A DNA stretch of 60,000 nt from Cryptomeria japonica. Lineage: Eukaryota; Streptophyta; Pinopsida; Cupressales; Cupressaceae. The stretch's first letter is position 1; every line of letters begins with the position of its first letter. A model generated the notes under the pieces. The model was not told where the DNA came from. It saw only the letters and a program-made list of their open reading frames with translations, and did no database searches. Made by a program: the position numbers and the translations under genes. The stretch is from positions 472,804,400-472,864,399 of the forward strand of contig NC_081406.1 in assembly GCF_030272615.1 (NCBI RefSeq), written 5' to 3'. This document shows positions 43,400 to 54,226 of this stretch, piece after piece.

Positions 43400-45480
43400 A
43401 AAAAATGCTACCAACTTTGCCCTGGACCCTTGGCAAGGGATAGGAGTGAACTTTCAATTTAGGCCTTGCATTCCTCATTCTTCCTTGCTCAAAACTTTAT
43501 CTAGGCATTAAAATGACATTTTTAATTGGAGCTTTGAGTTTAATTTCACTTGATCTCTAGGAGGAAAGTGCCTCTAGAACTTTTTCGCCCTGGACCCTTG
43601 GAGAGGGATAGGAGCGATTTTTTACTTTTGGTCTTAATCCTTCACCTTTTAATCACCAATTCTCATTGTGGGGTAAGTAATGATCTCTTTCATCCATTCC
43701 ATACATGTTTAATTTGCTTTTTGCAAGGCAAAATAAGTGTTTCAAAGATTTTCGCCGTGGGCCTCTAGTGAAGGACAAGAGCGACTTTTGCATTTTAGCC
43801 TAGGATTATCAAATTTTGAAGTCAAATCTTTGTTCACCATGCTTTAGAAGACCTTTTCCATCCTTGCACAACCTTGCCTTAACGTAATCTTGGAGGGAAG
43901 TTATTGGTTTTGTAAAACGCCCTGGATCCTTGGAGAGGGACAAGAGCGCTTTTGAGTCCTTTGTACAAATTCTTAATCACTTCAACCTTCAAATTACCCC
44001 GAAGGTGTAGAACATCATTCTCCACTTCCTTTTGAGTGTTGGAAACAAAAAGTTATCTCGAAATGTTAGGAAAGTGGGCACACTTAGAAATTTCGCCCTG
44101 GACCCTTGGAGAGGGACAGGAGCGAATTTGCAAATTGTCATCAAAATTTGTAATCCTTGCATCTTAATTCCACCTCGAGGTATCTTAAACATCATTTCAA
44201 ACTTGCGCCTTGGCTTAGATTTGTCCAAACTTGGAGAGAAGGGCTGGGTATTAGGTTTTTCGCCTTGGTCCCTCAGAGAGGGACAGGAGCGATTTTGCAA
44301 ATTCAAGCTTATCCGTCCTTTTGTTAGCCCTCCAAATTATCTTCAATGGTCAAAATACGCCTTCTTCCATTCATTTCAATCACAAAACTTGCGTTGTCTT
44401 TGCAAGAAAATTGCATTTTTTAGAAAATCGCTCTGGACCTTTAGTGAGGGACAGGAGCGCCTTTTGTCATTTGGGTTGATTTCCTCCTTTGCTGACTACT
44501 CAAATTATATTCAATGGACAAAACATGCTTTCCTTGATCTCTTCCAATCATAAAATCACTTTGATCCTGCAAGAACAATGCAAATTCGAAAATCAAGCTC
44601 CGGACCTTCAGTGAGGGATAGGAGCGAATTTTGCCTTCTTGGCCAAAATGCTTCATCTTTCATCATGAAATGTCTTTGCTAGGGAAGATTTCATCTTGTT
44701 ACGCGCTATGAATAAGAGTTCAAGTCCAAGAAAGGTCTAAAAATGTGTATATAAAGAATTTCACCCTGGACCCTTGGTGAGGGACAGGAGCGAATTTACC
44801 CTTCTAGGCAAAACTCCATCATTTCATTGTCTTCAATCAAATCTGGATGTCTCATTGTGCTCATTTTGTCCTCCACCATGCCTTTGGTGTTTCAATTTGA
44901 CCAAACAAGGTCAGGAATGACTCAAATAAGCTTTTCCGCCTTGGACCCTTGGAGAGGGACAGGAGTGACTTTGATGATTCCAACAAAATCCTTCATCATC
45001 TCGAGCTAAAACTCCTTCAAGCGGGTGGAGAAAGTCACTTGTTTTCTATTCACGCTCAACACTTGGTTCCTTTTTCACGGCCAGATGAGGGAATTCAAAA
45101 TTTCGCCTTGGGCCCTTGGAGAGGGACAGGAGCGATTTTCTTTTAACCTTCAAAATTCATCATTTTCATGCCTTCAAAATCTTCAAAAGCATCAAGTCAC
45201 GTCCAATCATCTCTCCTGGAGACCCTGCACCAAACAAAATAGAAAAGTCAGTGACAAATATGCATTAAATAACATTTTCGCCCTGGACCCTCAGCAAGGG
45301 ACAGGAGCGATTTTCTCCTCTTTGGCTAATCCATCCAAAATTTAAATCTCCAATCACTTCACAAGGTAGGGTTAGGTCATTTTCAAGGCCAGGACCCAGT
45401 TAGCAAGCCTGTCAAAACAAGAAATTGCACTTAGAATGAATTTCGCCTTGGGCCCTCAGCAAGGGACAGGAACGATTTCT
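43400..45480. repeat. Array of 13 conserved ~35-bp dyads at about 169-bp spacing
   Basis: Core CGCCCTGGACCCTTGG followed by AGAGGGACAGGAGCGA recurs with its GGACCC at about 43424, 43592, 43759, 43924, 44100, 44267, 44435, 44602, 44768, 44943, 45110, 45285 and 45450. The intervals are 165-176 bp. The core is an imperfect inverted repeat (TTTCGC..CCTG..CCC / GGG..CAGG..GCGAAA). The DNA between cores is only weakly alike from unit to unit. Short ORFs here are artefacts. Confidence 0.9.
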
Positions 45481-45827
45481 TTGTTTTAGGCATCATCTTA
45501 CCTCCAAAATTTGATCAAAATTTACCTAGGCAAGAATACACAATTTCACCTTCAAAATGTTAATACTTAGACAAAATTTGGATTTTACCCTAAAAACCCT
45601 GATTAGACCTAACTTGAGACCTATTTAACTCCCCCGGAAGACTTACCTTATTTCAATCGTCTCAACTCTTCAGGAGGACACTTAATAATTTTCAAAATTT
45701 GACTGGACTCAGCTTGAATAACACCCAGAAGAAACACCTAAGGTTTAGCCCTAGCCCAGACAAACCACTCACTCACTCAAAATCCTAAAAGCAGAGAGAA
45801 GAACAGGCAAAACAAAAGCGAGAAAGA

Positions 45828-45872
45828 GGGGGTCCCCATTCTAATGGGGCGATGTGTGAAATGGTCACAACA
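45828..45872 (-). repeat. Conserved E terminus with twin hairpins (E7)
   Basis: Minus strand: TGT, TGTGA-CCATT-TCACA, CATCG, CCCCATTAGAATGGGG, then ACCCCC. The second stem is perfect here although its loop differs from E2 (AG instead of GCA). Confidence 0.85.
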
Positions 45873-45959
45873 CTGACCTAAGTGGGCACTTAGTCAGAAA
45901 CTTAAATGTGCAAGCCGACCTAATTGTGTTTGAGGCAAATTCAGGGGTAAGGGAGCGCA
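45873..45959. other. Short host segment between E7 and the next element
   Basis: 87 bp continuing the sequence left of E7 (the CTGAC flank repeat begins it). No feature seen. Confidence 0.5.
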
Positions 45960-48900
45960 TGTAATGTCCCCCTTAAGTTAAAACTTAGGAAGTAGGGACA
46001 ATTAACTTATAAAAATCAATTGCAAGAGACTTATTTTCAAAATTTCTTAAAATAATGATAATTGATATTGATGCAAGAATGATAGATTATAGTTCACAAT
46101 TACTATCGCTTATAATATGACGATATATAAGAACGGATATCTCTGCTATCTCTGATTCAACAATTAGATGTATGCAAGATGATCTTGATGTCATGTCCCC
46201 TCCTTGATCATTATATATAGTATAAATGAAACAATTATTATTATTAATTAATATAATATTTATCAACGAATAATTATTTGAAAATTAATAATATTTACTT
46301 ATTTATTTATTAAATATTATTATTTAATATTTATTAAAATTTATTACCAATAATATTCTTGAATTGTTCAAATATAATAAGTAATAATAAAATATAATAT
46401 TCATTAAGACAATTAAAATGAAGAAGATTATCGTAAGATGTGGTTTAACCGATGGGTATGGAATGATGCTGTAAGAAATAGATGAACGAGGGACTAGTAA
46501 GGGATATTGATTACGGTATATTCCTAAGTTCTAAACAGCAACTGTAGTCCATATGGAAATCGGTAGTCAAGCAGTGAAGCCTAGAAAGCATTGATTATTA
46601 CCAAAGGACAGCGACGTGAATGAAGATCTAACAATGAACTGTTAGTGAGTCAATCATAAGCATCGGCCTAATAGCAATCACAAGAATGAATCAAGCAGAT
46701 CAACTAAGGCATAATCGGTGAAAGTAATTGGCATCAATGAAGATTGAACATCCTTAATACAAGTAATTAAATTAAGGAGGTGCTTTAAGATTAACTTAAT
46801 GATGGAGGTCAATATTAATTGGGAGACAGCGATCGGTATTGTTAAATTGATTTAAGGGAAAGATGACTAACCGGATGATTAGTCACCAATGATAACAGTT
46901 CATTAAGAGATCATTTATGATGGCAGCATTTGACTAATTAACGATCAGAAATCGATGAACAAAGGGCTCTTATTCAGTAGCAGTGATTTGGTTAAATTAT
47001 ATCAAATAAGACAAGTAAATGCTAACCCTCGGTTAGTCATTAAGAACAATAATTGTAAACTAAATCGATTTGTTAGGAAGAAAGTTGATTAGTAAAAGAG
47101 GTGTCTCATCGGACATGAAGGGGTGTAATCCCTTAGTTTTGTATGATACAAGAGGTAGATCAATCACATTTCAGTAAGGGGGAGGAGATTATTATCATCT
47201 GCAGATCCATATTCATGGACAGGCAGTAAACATCCTTGTTCTGGGTGGTATGTATGAGAATGTGTTTAATATGAATGCTTAAAATATGAGACCGGATAAT
47301 GCTTAATGCAGGATTTAAATACTAACATAGACGCAATATGTATCATAATAATACATAATTTCATAACAGTGGCAGACCAGATCTGTCTGCTTTTACCAAC
47401 CACTTAATATATTAATAAGTAATATTTTCAAGCAGGGGGAGTGTTAATAGTTTATAGAATTGGTAATCAGTAAATACATAATTAGTGGTAACATTATTGA
47501 ATTCATTTAGTTATATATATATACTCAAATCAGAATAAGGAATAATATAAGGGCTATAAATATGGATATTGATACAATAATAGATATTATTATAATAATT
47601 ATAATAAATATAATATCTTTTAGAAACTGTTCTGCAGTAATACATAATAATTCATATAACTAGTAATTAATTAATATGTAAATGATTTATAAATGAATCA
47701 GAATAAGACTAATTATCTAGTATGGTAAATTAGCAAGTACTTGATAGATTAAAGAAAGATAGAATATCACAGATTTGTTTCATGCTAAGATAGACTTGAC
47801 TCTTAATCAAGTTATTTTAAGTCATGAGTACTTTGAAATAGGTTAATTATGGTTAAAGTAGTCCAAATCCTAGTAGGGGACATTACAACTTGGGAAATAG
47901 GGACAATTAACTTATAAAAATCAATTGCAAGAGACTTCTTTCCAAAATCTCTTAAAATGATGATAATTGATATTGATGCAAGAATGATAGATTATAGTTC
48001 ACAATTACTATCGCTTATAATATGACGATATATAAGAACGAATATCTCTGCTATCTCTGATTTAACAATTAGATGTATGCAAGATGATCTTGATCATTGT
48101 ATTCTATAGTAAATTGTGCAATCAATATAGATTATCTTTGCTGTCCCTGATATGGTCGATGATAACTGTGCAAAGATCTTCTCTGATCTGCAACGTTAAT
48201 ATGATCCAATCTGCAATATGGACATGATTTCTGATCTTTCTAGTATGTCGATATGATACTCTCTGTTATACTTCTCCTTATTGATGATAGCAATGCTGCT
48301 CTATTGCTGTACCTGATTTGGTCTGTATAATCATTCAAGTATGATATGCTGTTTCTGATTTGTTACTGGAAGTATGCAAACTGATTTGGTGCCCAAAGGC
48401 TGATGCCCAAGAGCCGATCCAATCTGGATACCAATAAGGATATAAGATCCTTTTTCCTTTTTTTCTCATACTCAAAAATATCTCATTGAATACTTGCTTG
48501 TCAGATCTGAATGTGTAGATCTAATATATCTTTTATTTCTTTTCACATTCCTTTTTCTACCTCCTTCACAAGTCACTCCCCATAGTGGTTTTGTATCTTC
48601 CACATGCCCTTTTATGAAGGTTGCAAACTCTTTCCAAAGAGTTTTATCCAAGGGAGGCATCTTTTTGTTTAGCAAATACCGATTGGTCTTTAACTTATGC
48701 ACCATTATCATACCATAAAGTCGCATCTTCTCGAGAATTAAAAGTTATCTTCCTTGAGATAATTGTTGTGTGATTAGTTTCATTATAATTGTTGTGCATT
48801 ATAACTTTCATCGCTGCTCCATTGTCTTTCTTCATAACAAATCACACCTCTTAATAAACCGCTGATTGCTTTTTCGTTGCACATTAACTCTTATGTAATC

Positions 48901-49761
48901 ATATCATAATGAATTGTTGTCTTAAAGATATTCTTCACTCTAACAAACATATTAGTAGTCGGCCTCATATTAATCACTATTTCTTATAATTTTGCTTCTC
49001 TTTATCTCATAAATATGATGAAGTTGGCCACCATTTCAATAAAATGAACTTAACACTTAAGAACTTGCCATAAATTGCTCTTATTAATTTCTTCACTAAA
49101 TCAGCTTTCTTCTCAATAATTAATTGCTGCATTTATCATTGTCTATTAATTGCCTTGTATACATAACAAATCACTTGCTTGTATTATTCTATATTAACCA
49201 TAATAAGAATCTGTTTGCATTATGAATTGGACTTTATTTGCTGTTGTTTCAAATCATTTGAGCCGTCAAAGAGCCTGTATGATTACTTCCCATATCCATT
49301 GCTCCACACTCCTTTGCTTGGCACAATAAAATATATCAGATATAATTGTAGGAGTCATCAAGGTTCGGTGTTGAAGATATTGATGGCAGTTAGACATCTT
49401 CCTACTTTATGTAGATTATTATCAGCAAGCATAAGTTTGTATACATGGCACAATCTTCATGATATTAATGTTTTCTTTAAAACATTCGCTGACCTTTCTT
49501 ACATTCTCTTTTTTTATTTCTGCCGATGTATAATTGTTCTGTTCTTGAATCATATTCTTCACTTCCCTAATCTACTGTCCAATTAATAATCTTGGTCATT
49601 CTAAGCCAATGTCCTTATGTACAATCGACAAGCCATTCAATTATCATTAGTGAAGTATCTGATATAGACTTGCTTCCATGAATAAGTTTAAATCTTTAAT
49701 TAAAACTTATTAATCTTTAATCGAATCTAGTTGTCTTCAGGTGCAAAATGGGGACATGACA
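45960..49761. mobile_element. Composite repeat with TGTAATGTCCCC ends and internal rearrangement
   Basis: It opens TGTAATGTCCCC (45960). A GGGGACATTACA lies at 47876-47887, a TGTCATGTCCCC at 46189 and a closing GGGGACATGACA at 49750-49761. About 200 bp after the start (45972-46188) is repeated at 47888-48090 at roughly 95 percent by eye, after which the two copies diverge. The order is therefore P, R, P', Q, where 54227-59627 appears as P-Q-R. Contents are AT-rich with a CAGGGGGAGTG purine tract at about 47434 and no supported gene; ORFs at 48472-48726 and 49179-49586 are not recognised. Flanks GCGCA and GCATA are a weak duplication at best. Confidence 0.6.
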
Positions 49762-50870
49762 GCATATAAAATTAAAATCAAATCTTTTAATCTTGACAAC
49801 AATTCAATTCCAAAGCAAATAAGGAAGAGCAGAAGCAGATAGGCGAATTTGTGAAAATCGAAAGTTGATCAAATGCAGAACTAAAGAGCAAAAATCAGGA
49901 ACTAAGTCAATTCAAGCAGGAGTGCAAGTTTAAGTGCAGAAAATTAGACTTGAAAGAAAGAAGATCAGATTTGGAAGGAGTGAATCAGACTTGAAATCAT
50001 ATAAAAGTGCATTTCCAGAATTCCTCTATAATCTTCAATCGATCTGAGCCTTTGGATTGTAATTAGTCCTCTTTATAAGGCTCTGTTCTATCATTTGTAG
50101 CAAAAGAAAGTAGTAGTTAACAGTAGAGTTGGAGGAGGAAGCCAAAGATTGTTGCCAAGGCTTGTTGAATCTAATACAAGCATTGAAGCTTGGTGGATTT
50201 CTATGTGTTGTTTCTAAATGTTGCATGGTTCCTTGTTATTTCTCAAGTTTAGTTGAAGTTCATTAATCTTAATGGAGAAATGCAATGATATGTGATAAAT
50301 CCCTTGGTTCATTTTTTTTGTGGTTTGTTGATTGTAAGCTACAGTGCAAAGTTAGCTTGAATTTTGTCAAGCACTAGTTCGATTGTGGATCTTCATTTGA
50401 ATTTCGCTAGTCTTGGGTATTTGATGAATGTCTACAATATGAAAATCCTTTGTTATCCTTTGGAGATTGCATCAATTTTGTGTAGTTGTTCTCGCATGGC
50501 GAAGCAAAGCTTGATTATGGAATCTGTCTATCAAAGCATCGTCCTTTATTGTCATTGTCATTAGGATTAGATTAGATCTCTTAACCCTTATCTCCTTTTA
50601 TCTTTTATTTCCCAACTGAGTTAGTATAGATTCCACGTTCCAGCAGTGTTCATAAGCATAAGTCCCCTTGTGATTCCATTAATATCACATCTTACATCAC
50701 TGAGTCTATCTCGAGCAAAAAGTTGATTGTTCACATTGTAAACCTTGGAGTTATCTCATTTGATCATATTCATTAGCATATTAGGTTTCTTTGTTCAAGA
50801 GAGGATAGAATACTTGGTATTTTATTCTGTTGTCGATGTGTCCTAAAAACCACATCAAGAAGTACAAAGG
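49762..50870 (-). repeat. Conserved 1-kb E block, minus orientation, isolated
   Basis: On the minus strand from 50870: TTGATGTGGTTTTTAGGAC, ACAGAATAAAATACCAAG, ATCCTATC-type CCTCTCTTGAAC, AAGCTTTGCTTCGCCATG and TTTGCACTGTAGC, as in the other blocks. A TATAAAG is at about 50078 (minus). The adjoining gene and the other end of the unit are missing, replaced by the composite repeat. Confidence 0.75.
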
Positions 50871-51654
50871 AACAAATGAATTTCCATCAGGATTGTGTCA
50901 TATGTGAAGTAAGAGCGGAAGAAATCCCCATTAGAAGAGTGTCATAAGAAAACTAAATGTTATCAAGAGGTTTCCCTTTCCTAGAACATGTAATGTATCT
51001 AAAGGGGATTCACATCCATTTTGGTGTTAAGGATCCTTTTTGAAGCTTTGCCTATCCAAATATTTAATCTAGAGGCAAAGGACATTTTAGTGTAAGTCTC
51101 GTAAAGGTCTATTGGATATAAGTTTCTTTCAAGCAAGTATGCACTTACAAGACAATACATGCTCTAAAAGCTTTGCCAATGGGAAAAAAATCTTGAAATA
51201 GTCAAAGCTGTGGTAATTTATTACATCCACTGCAGCCCCTGCCTCCTAAAAATTTCTTTCTAGCAAGTATGCACTTACAAGACAATACATGCTCTAAAAG
51301 CTTTGCCAATGGGAAAAAAGGCTTGAAATAATCAAAGCTGTGGTAATTTATTACATCCACTGCTGTCCCTGCCTCCTAAACTAACAAATGCTTAGAAGTG
51401 CTTGTGTGCTAAGTGGGTCCCCTAGTGTTGTGATTATTATCAATAGACACAAGTATATAAAAAACACTATAGTGTAAATGACTACTCATGGAGGCCAGGA
51501 GCTCATCTCAAGATGACTGAAAACATGCACTTGTAAAATCCCACAAAATCAAGATTCTAATTAAAATGCCTACAAAAGCCTTAAATGCTTAACATTGTTA
51601 TGCACTTTGTGAATAACTCTTTAAATTGATTAGATGTGATTGTGTTGAGTTCAG
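50871..51654. other. Non-coding DNA upstream of the lycopene cyclase exon, with a tandem duplication
   Basis: Apart from the 130-bp duplication at 51123-51382, nothing was recognised. The last bases form a pyrimidine-poor but acceptable splice acceptor (TTGAGTTCAG). It is probably intron. Confidence 0.5.
51123..51382. repeat. 130-bp tandem duplication
   Basis: Two units beginning TTTCTTTC.AGCAAGTATG at 51123 and 51253, each ending near CTGCCTCCTAAA. They differ at only a few bases. Confidence 0.93.
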
Positions 51655-51765
51655 GTGTGCTGAAGCTGGAGTACGGTATCTTAACTCCAAAGTAGAGAAG
51701 ATTATAGAAACAAGTGAAAGCAATAGTCTCATCTCTTGTGAAAATGGAATAATGATTCCTTGCAG
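51655..51765 (+). CDS. LCYE: Lycopene epsilon-cyclase, internal exon
   Basis: Encodes CAEAGVRYLNSKVEKIIE..., ending IMIPCR. It is bounded by TTCAG| and |GTGAGT splice sites, with 111 bp and open phase. It matches the plant lycopene epsilon-cyclase segment EAGVSYLSSKV...IPCR. The enzyme is a plastid FAD/NAD-fold protein that puts an epsilon ring on lycopene, the branch step towards alpha-carotene and lutein. The transit peptide, FAD-binding N-terminus and catalytic C-terminus lie in exons not found in the window. The frame has no stop and splice sites are intact, so this is likely part of a working gene with very long introns. A retro-copy is ruled out by the intron. Confidence 0.88.
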
Positions 51766-51859
51766 GTGAGTTTTAGGCCTTATATGTTTTCAATTTGTTA
51801 CATTCTAAATTCATTTTTTGTAGATGCTATTATCTTTCCATTGTATGATTTATAAATAG

Positions 51860-51962
51860 GATTGTAGCTGTTGCATCGGGGGCTGCTTCTGGAAGGTTTT
51901 TGCAATATGACCTAGATGGCCCACCAGTTGGTGTTCAAACTGCATATGGCATGGAAGTTGAG
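51860..51962 (+). CDS. LCYE: Lycopene epsilon-cyclase, next exon
   Basis: Acceptor TATAAATAG| and donor GAG|GTAGGT; 103 bp; joins the previous exon in phase across a 94-bp intron. Reads IVAVASGAASGRFLQYD...VGVQTAYGMEVE. VASGAASG and QTAYG.EVE are typical of the epsilon type; the beta type has VLDATGFS and QVAYG at these places, which separates the two paralogues. The following exon (expected to begin near NSPYDP, with MVFMDYRD) was not seen before 60000. Confidence 0.9.
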
Positions 51963-53621
51963 GTAGGTGAACTGATCAAGAGTTTACAAGTAAAATGCCT
52001 TGATATGTGAATGGTGATGTTTCAAACGTTTGGCTGTGCATGAAATTGTACACTCTCATTTGTCATTACGGTGAAAAGAAGGATAAGTAGAAATTTTATT
52101 CTTTTTCAATTGCATCTTTAAGTTGCCTTGTAAAGAGATTTTGTGGTCAAAGTGCTAACTATAAATAGAGGGGTGATTATTTTCTACTACTTGTTTTATT
52201 TTTAGATTACCTTACAAAGCAGAAAGTGCTAAGATAAGACAAGTCTTTCCTATGACTGATTGGCTTGCAAATTTACCTGTCTCCAATAATCTCTTTCTTT
52301 ATGGTTAGTTGATTTCACCACCTTTATTTTCAGAACATTGGTGTTTATACCCATCCACACATGCTTTTTCTATTCATGGTTCTTCATTCCACTTTTTTAT
52401 AATATAAGAGAATGGTACATATTAAAAAACTGTTAATGGATTACAAATCCAAGTCATTTGTACAACCAGAATAGAAGTAGTCAAAGCAAAAAACTCTAAT
52501 ACATTGAATGTTTTTCCAATCAATTAAAAAACGTACAATTTTGGATAGTGAATAGTGAAACATATGAAGAATAGAGAAACATACCAGGATATTTATGCTT
52601 TTAGAAATATTTCCCCATTTGAAGTTTTATGAGTGGACATAGAAGTAGAGCTTTTTCAAGGTTCAATTTTTGCACATTTACCCTCTCTTTCCAAACTGTT
52701 TTCCAATGGGCTGCTGCTGATCTAAAAGATGGTTTGAAAATATTTGAGTACCATTCTCCCTTTCTTCTTTGAGGATCCATTCGTGTAGTGAGTGGGTTGA
52801 TAGCCTGATGTTTGGAAATCAGTTGTGTATTTTGGTTCGTCACTTTAACCATCTGGTGTTCTTTGTTTCACTTTTTAAAATCTGTTCAGCCACCTTCATA
52901 TAAATTTTTGAACTACTTGTCATTGTGTGTGAAATAGATGGGCATTCAACTAGCTTCTCTTAGCCAAGTTGCAGCTGGTGAATGCAGTTGATTTGCAGTC
53001 AGATACACTTTCATTGATGTTCCTATGAATTTTTCTTGAAATAATTTTTCCATACATTTAGAGACCAGTTTTTGAGCTACCTCTAGGATGCCTTCATTGA
53101 TATTGGTCAAATCAAAGTGTATATTTGGCCCTTCATCATTTTTTTGGTGATATTTTGGCTGGCAGCAGGTGAGGCCTACTGGGGGCCTGTGGAAGAGTCT
53201 CTTGATCAGGTGGAAAAGGCAGAAAAATATGGCAAATGGCCCGTTGTCTATGGGATACTATGGGAATGCCATGAACCACTTTAGCTAGCCCGTCAACTTG
53301 AAAATTAATAAATATAGTGTGGTCAGGAGTGGAATTGTGTTTTTACAGGGCTACACTTTGTTTGGTTCTTTTTCAGAAAGCACTTGGGCAGTTTTGGGAA
53401 ATCAACTTCAGCTCTAAACTTATGTGTTGGAGAGTTAAAAAGCAACACTGGAACACAAGCCAGCAGCAGAGCAGAAAGATGTACTTCACTGTTGAATGAA
53501 AGCTCCAGCCTTACGGATTTGAGGGCTAGTTTAAGCATATATTCTGCCTCGAGGGAGAGGAAGTCCCAGGGTCAACCAGATTTGGTTCTTCCTTATTTAT
53601 TTTATAGAGGATGGTTCTTTC
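51963..53621 (+). other. Probable intron of the lycopene epsilon-cyclase gene
   Basis: No supported ORF and no repeat family recognised. A short open stretch at 53170-53280 looks coding-like but matches nothing known to me. A new exon was not found. Confidence 0.5.
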
Positions 53622-53976
53622 CATAGTTCACAGACTCAGACTTGGAGAGTTCTTGGAAAGCCCAAAATTTTTGACTCGGCAAAAAATCGGCAAGAACTTG
53701 GCAACTTAGAGTGTTCAAAATAAAAATTTCTTAAAAAACATATCTTTTTACAAAATTCAATTACAAAGTGTATTAAATTATAAAATGACATCTCAAAAGA
53801 GAAAATGCATGGTTTATAGTAATAAAATGTGTGAAAAGTGCGCTCTAACAAGCATTTTACCCGCACAAGCATTTTTACCCATGTTTTTCTTGTCTCTATA
53901 AAAACTCATAAGTTAAATATGTAGAAACTTGCAGAGCAAAAAAAATTGAGAGTTCTCGCAGAGTTTGCAAACTATG
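53622..53976. mobile_element. Non-autonomous hAT MITE (355 bp)
   Basis: A perfect 8-bp duplication GTTCTTTC flanks it (53614-53621 and 53977-53984). Terminal inverted repeats are CATAGTTCACAGACTC on the left and GAGTTTGCAAACTATG on the right (13 of 16 pair). The interior has ACTCGGCAAAAAATCGGC and is AT-rich, with no ORF. Related to 32147-33014. Confidence 0.92.
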
Positions 53977-53984
53977 GTTCTTTC

Positions 53985-54226
53985 ATCTATCTCTGAGCCT
54001 AATATGGTCTACTATCAAGAAATAAATGGAATTGCAGAAGTACATACACTAGCAGCCACTTTTTTGCTCCTGCAACTCATTTTGAATAATGTTTCTAGTC
54101 AATTTGTTAATCTCTGAAGTTAGATTTGTAGAGCTATGACATGTAATGAGTAATGGTTCTTTCATTTGTTTGTGGAATTTTTCTTTTAGAAGGTTCTCCT
54201 TTTTGTAAGTATGGTGGGGCCAAATG
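53985..54226. other. Unassigned sequence between the MITE and the next repeat
   Basis: No feature seen. Possibly still intron. Confidence 0.4.

Larger units (their letters stand above)
37391..45872 (-). mobile_element. E unit with gene (E7), best preserved copy
   Basis: The plus strand begins TGTTGACGTG and ends GGTCACAACA. Flanks are TTGAC (37386-37390) and CTGAC (45873-45877), an imperfect 5-bp duplication. Order: 1-kb block with TATA box and telobox palindrome; gene copy 3 in reverse, interrupted by a solo LTR; predicted 5' UTR intron and TATA box; an array of 13 conserved motifs at ~169-bp spacing; terminal twin hairpin. Without the solo LTR it is about 7.5 kb. No second copy of either end exists inside, so it is not a two-LTR element. 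Whether it is a giant solo LTR carrying a gene or a separate class is open. Confidence 0.82.

Noticed and set aside
44032-44553. 173-codon plus-strand ORF
   Set aside because: It falls in the 169-bp dyad array of E7, and the residues simply follow the repeat.
37391-45872. E7 as a normal two-LTR retrotransposon
   Set aside because: No direct repeat of either end occurs inside, and no primer site or pol is present.
45960-47887. Simple DNA transposon with 12-bp inverted ends
   Set aside because: The duplicated 200-bp start at 47888 and further related end motifs show a composite, and no target duplication is present.
53160-53285. Coding-like stretch (EAYWGPVEES and WPVVYGILWECHEP in one frame)
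   Set aside because: Too short, no clear splice sites fit, and it does not match the next expected part of lycopene epsilon-cyclase.
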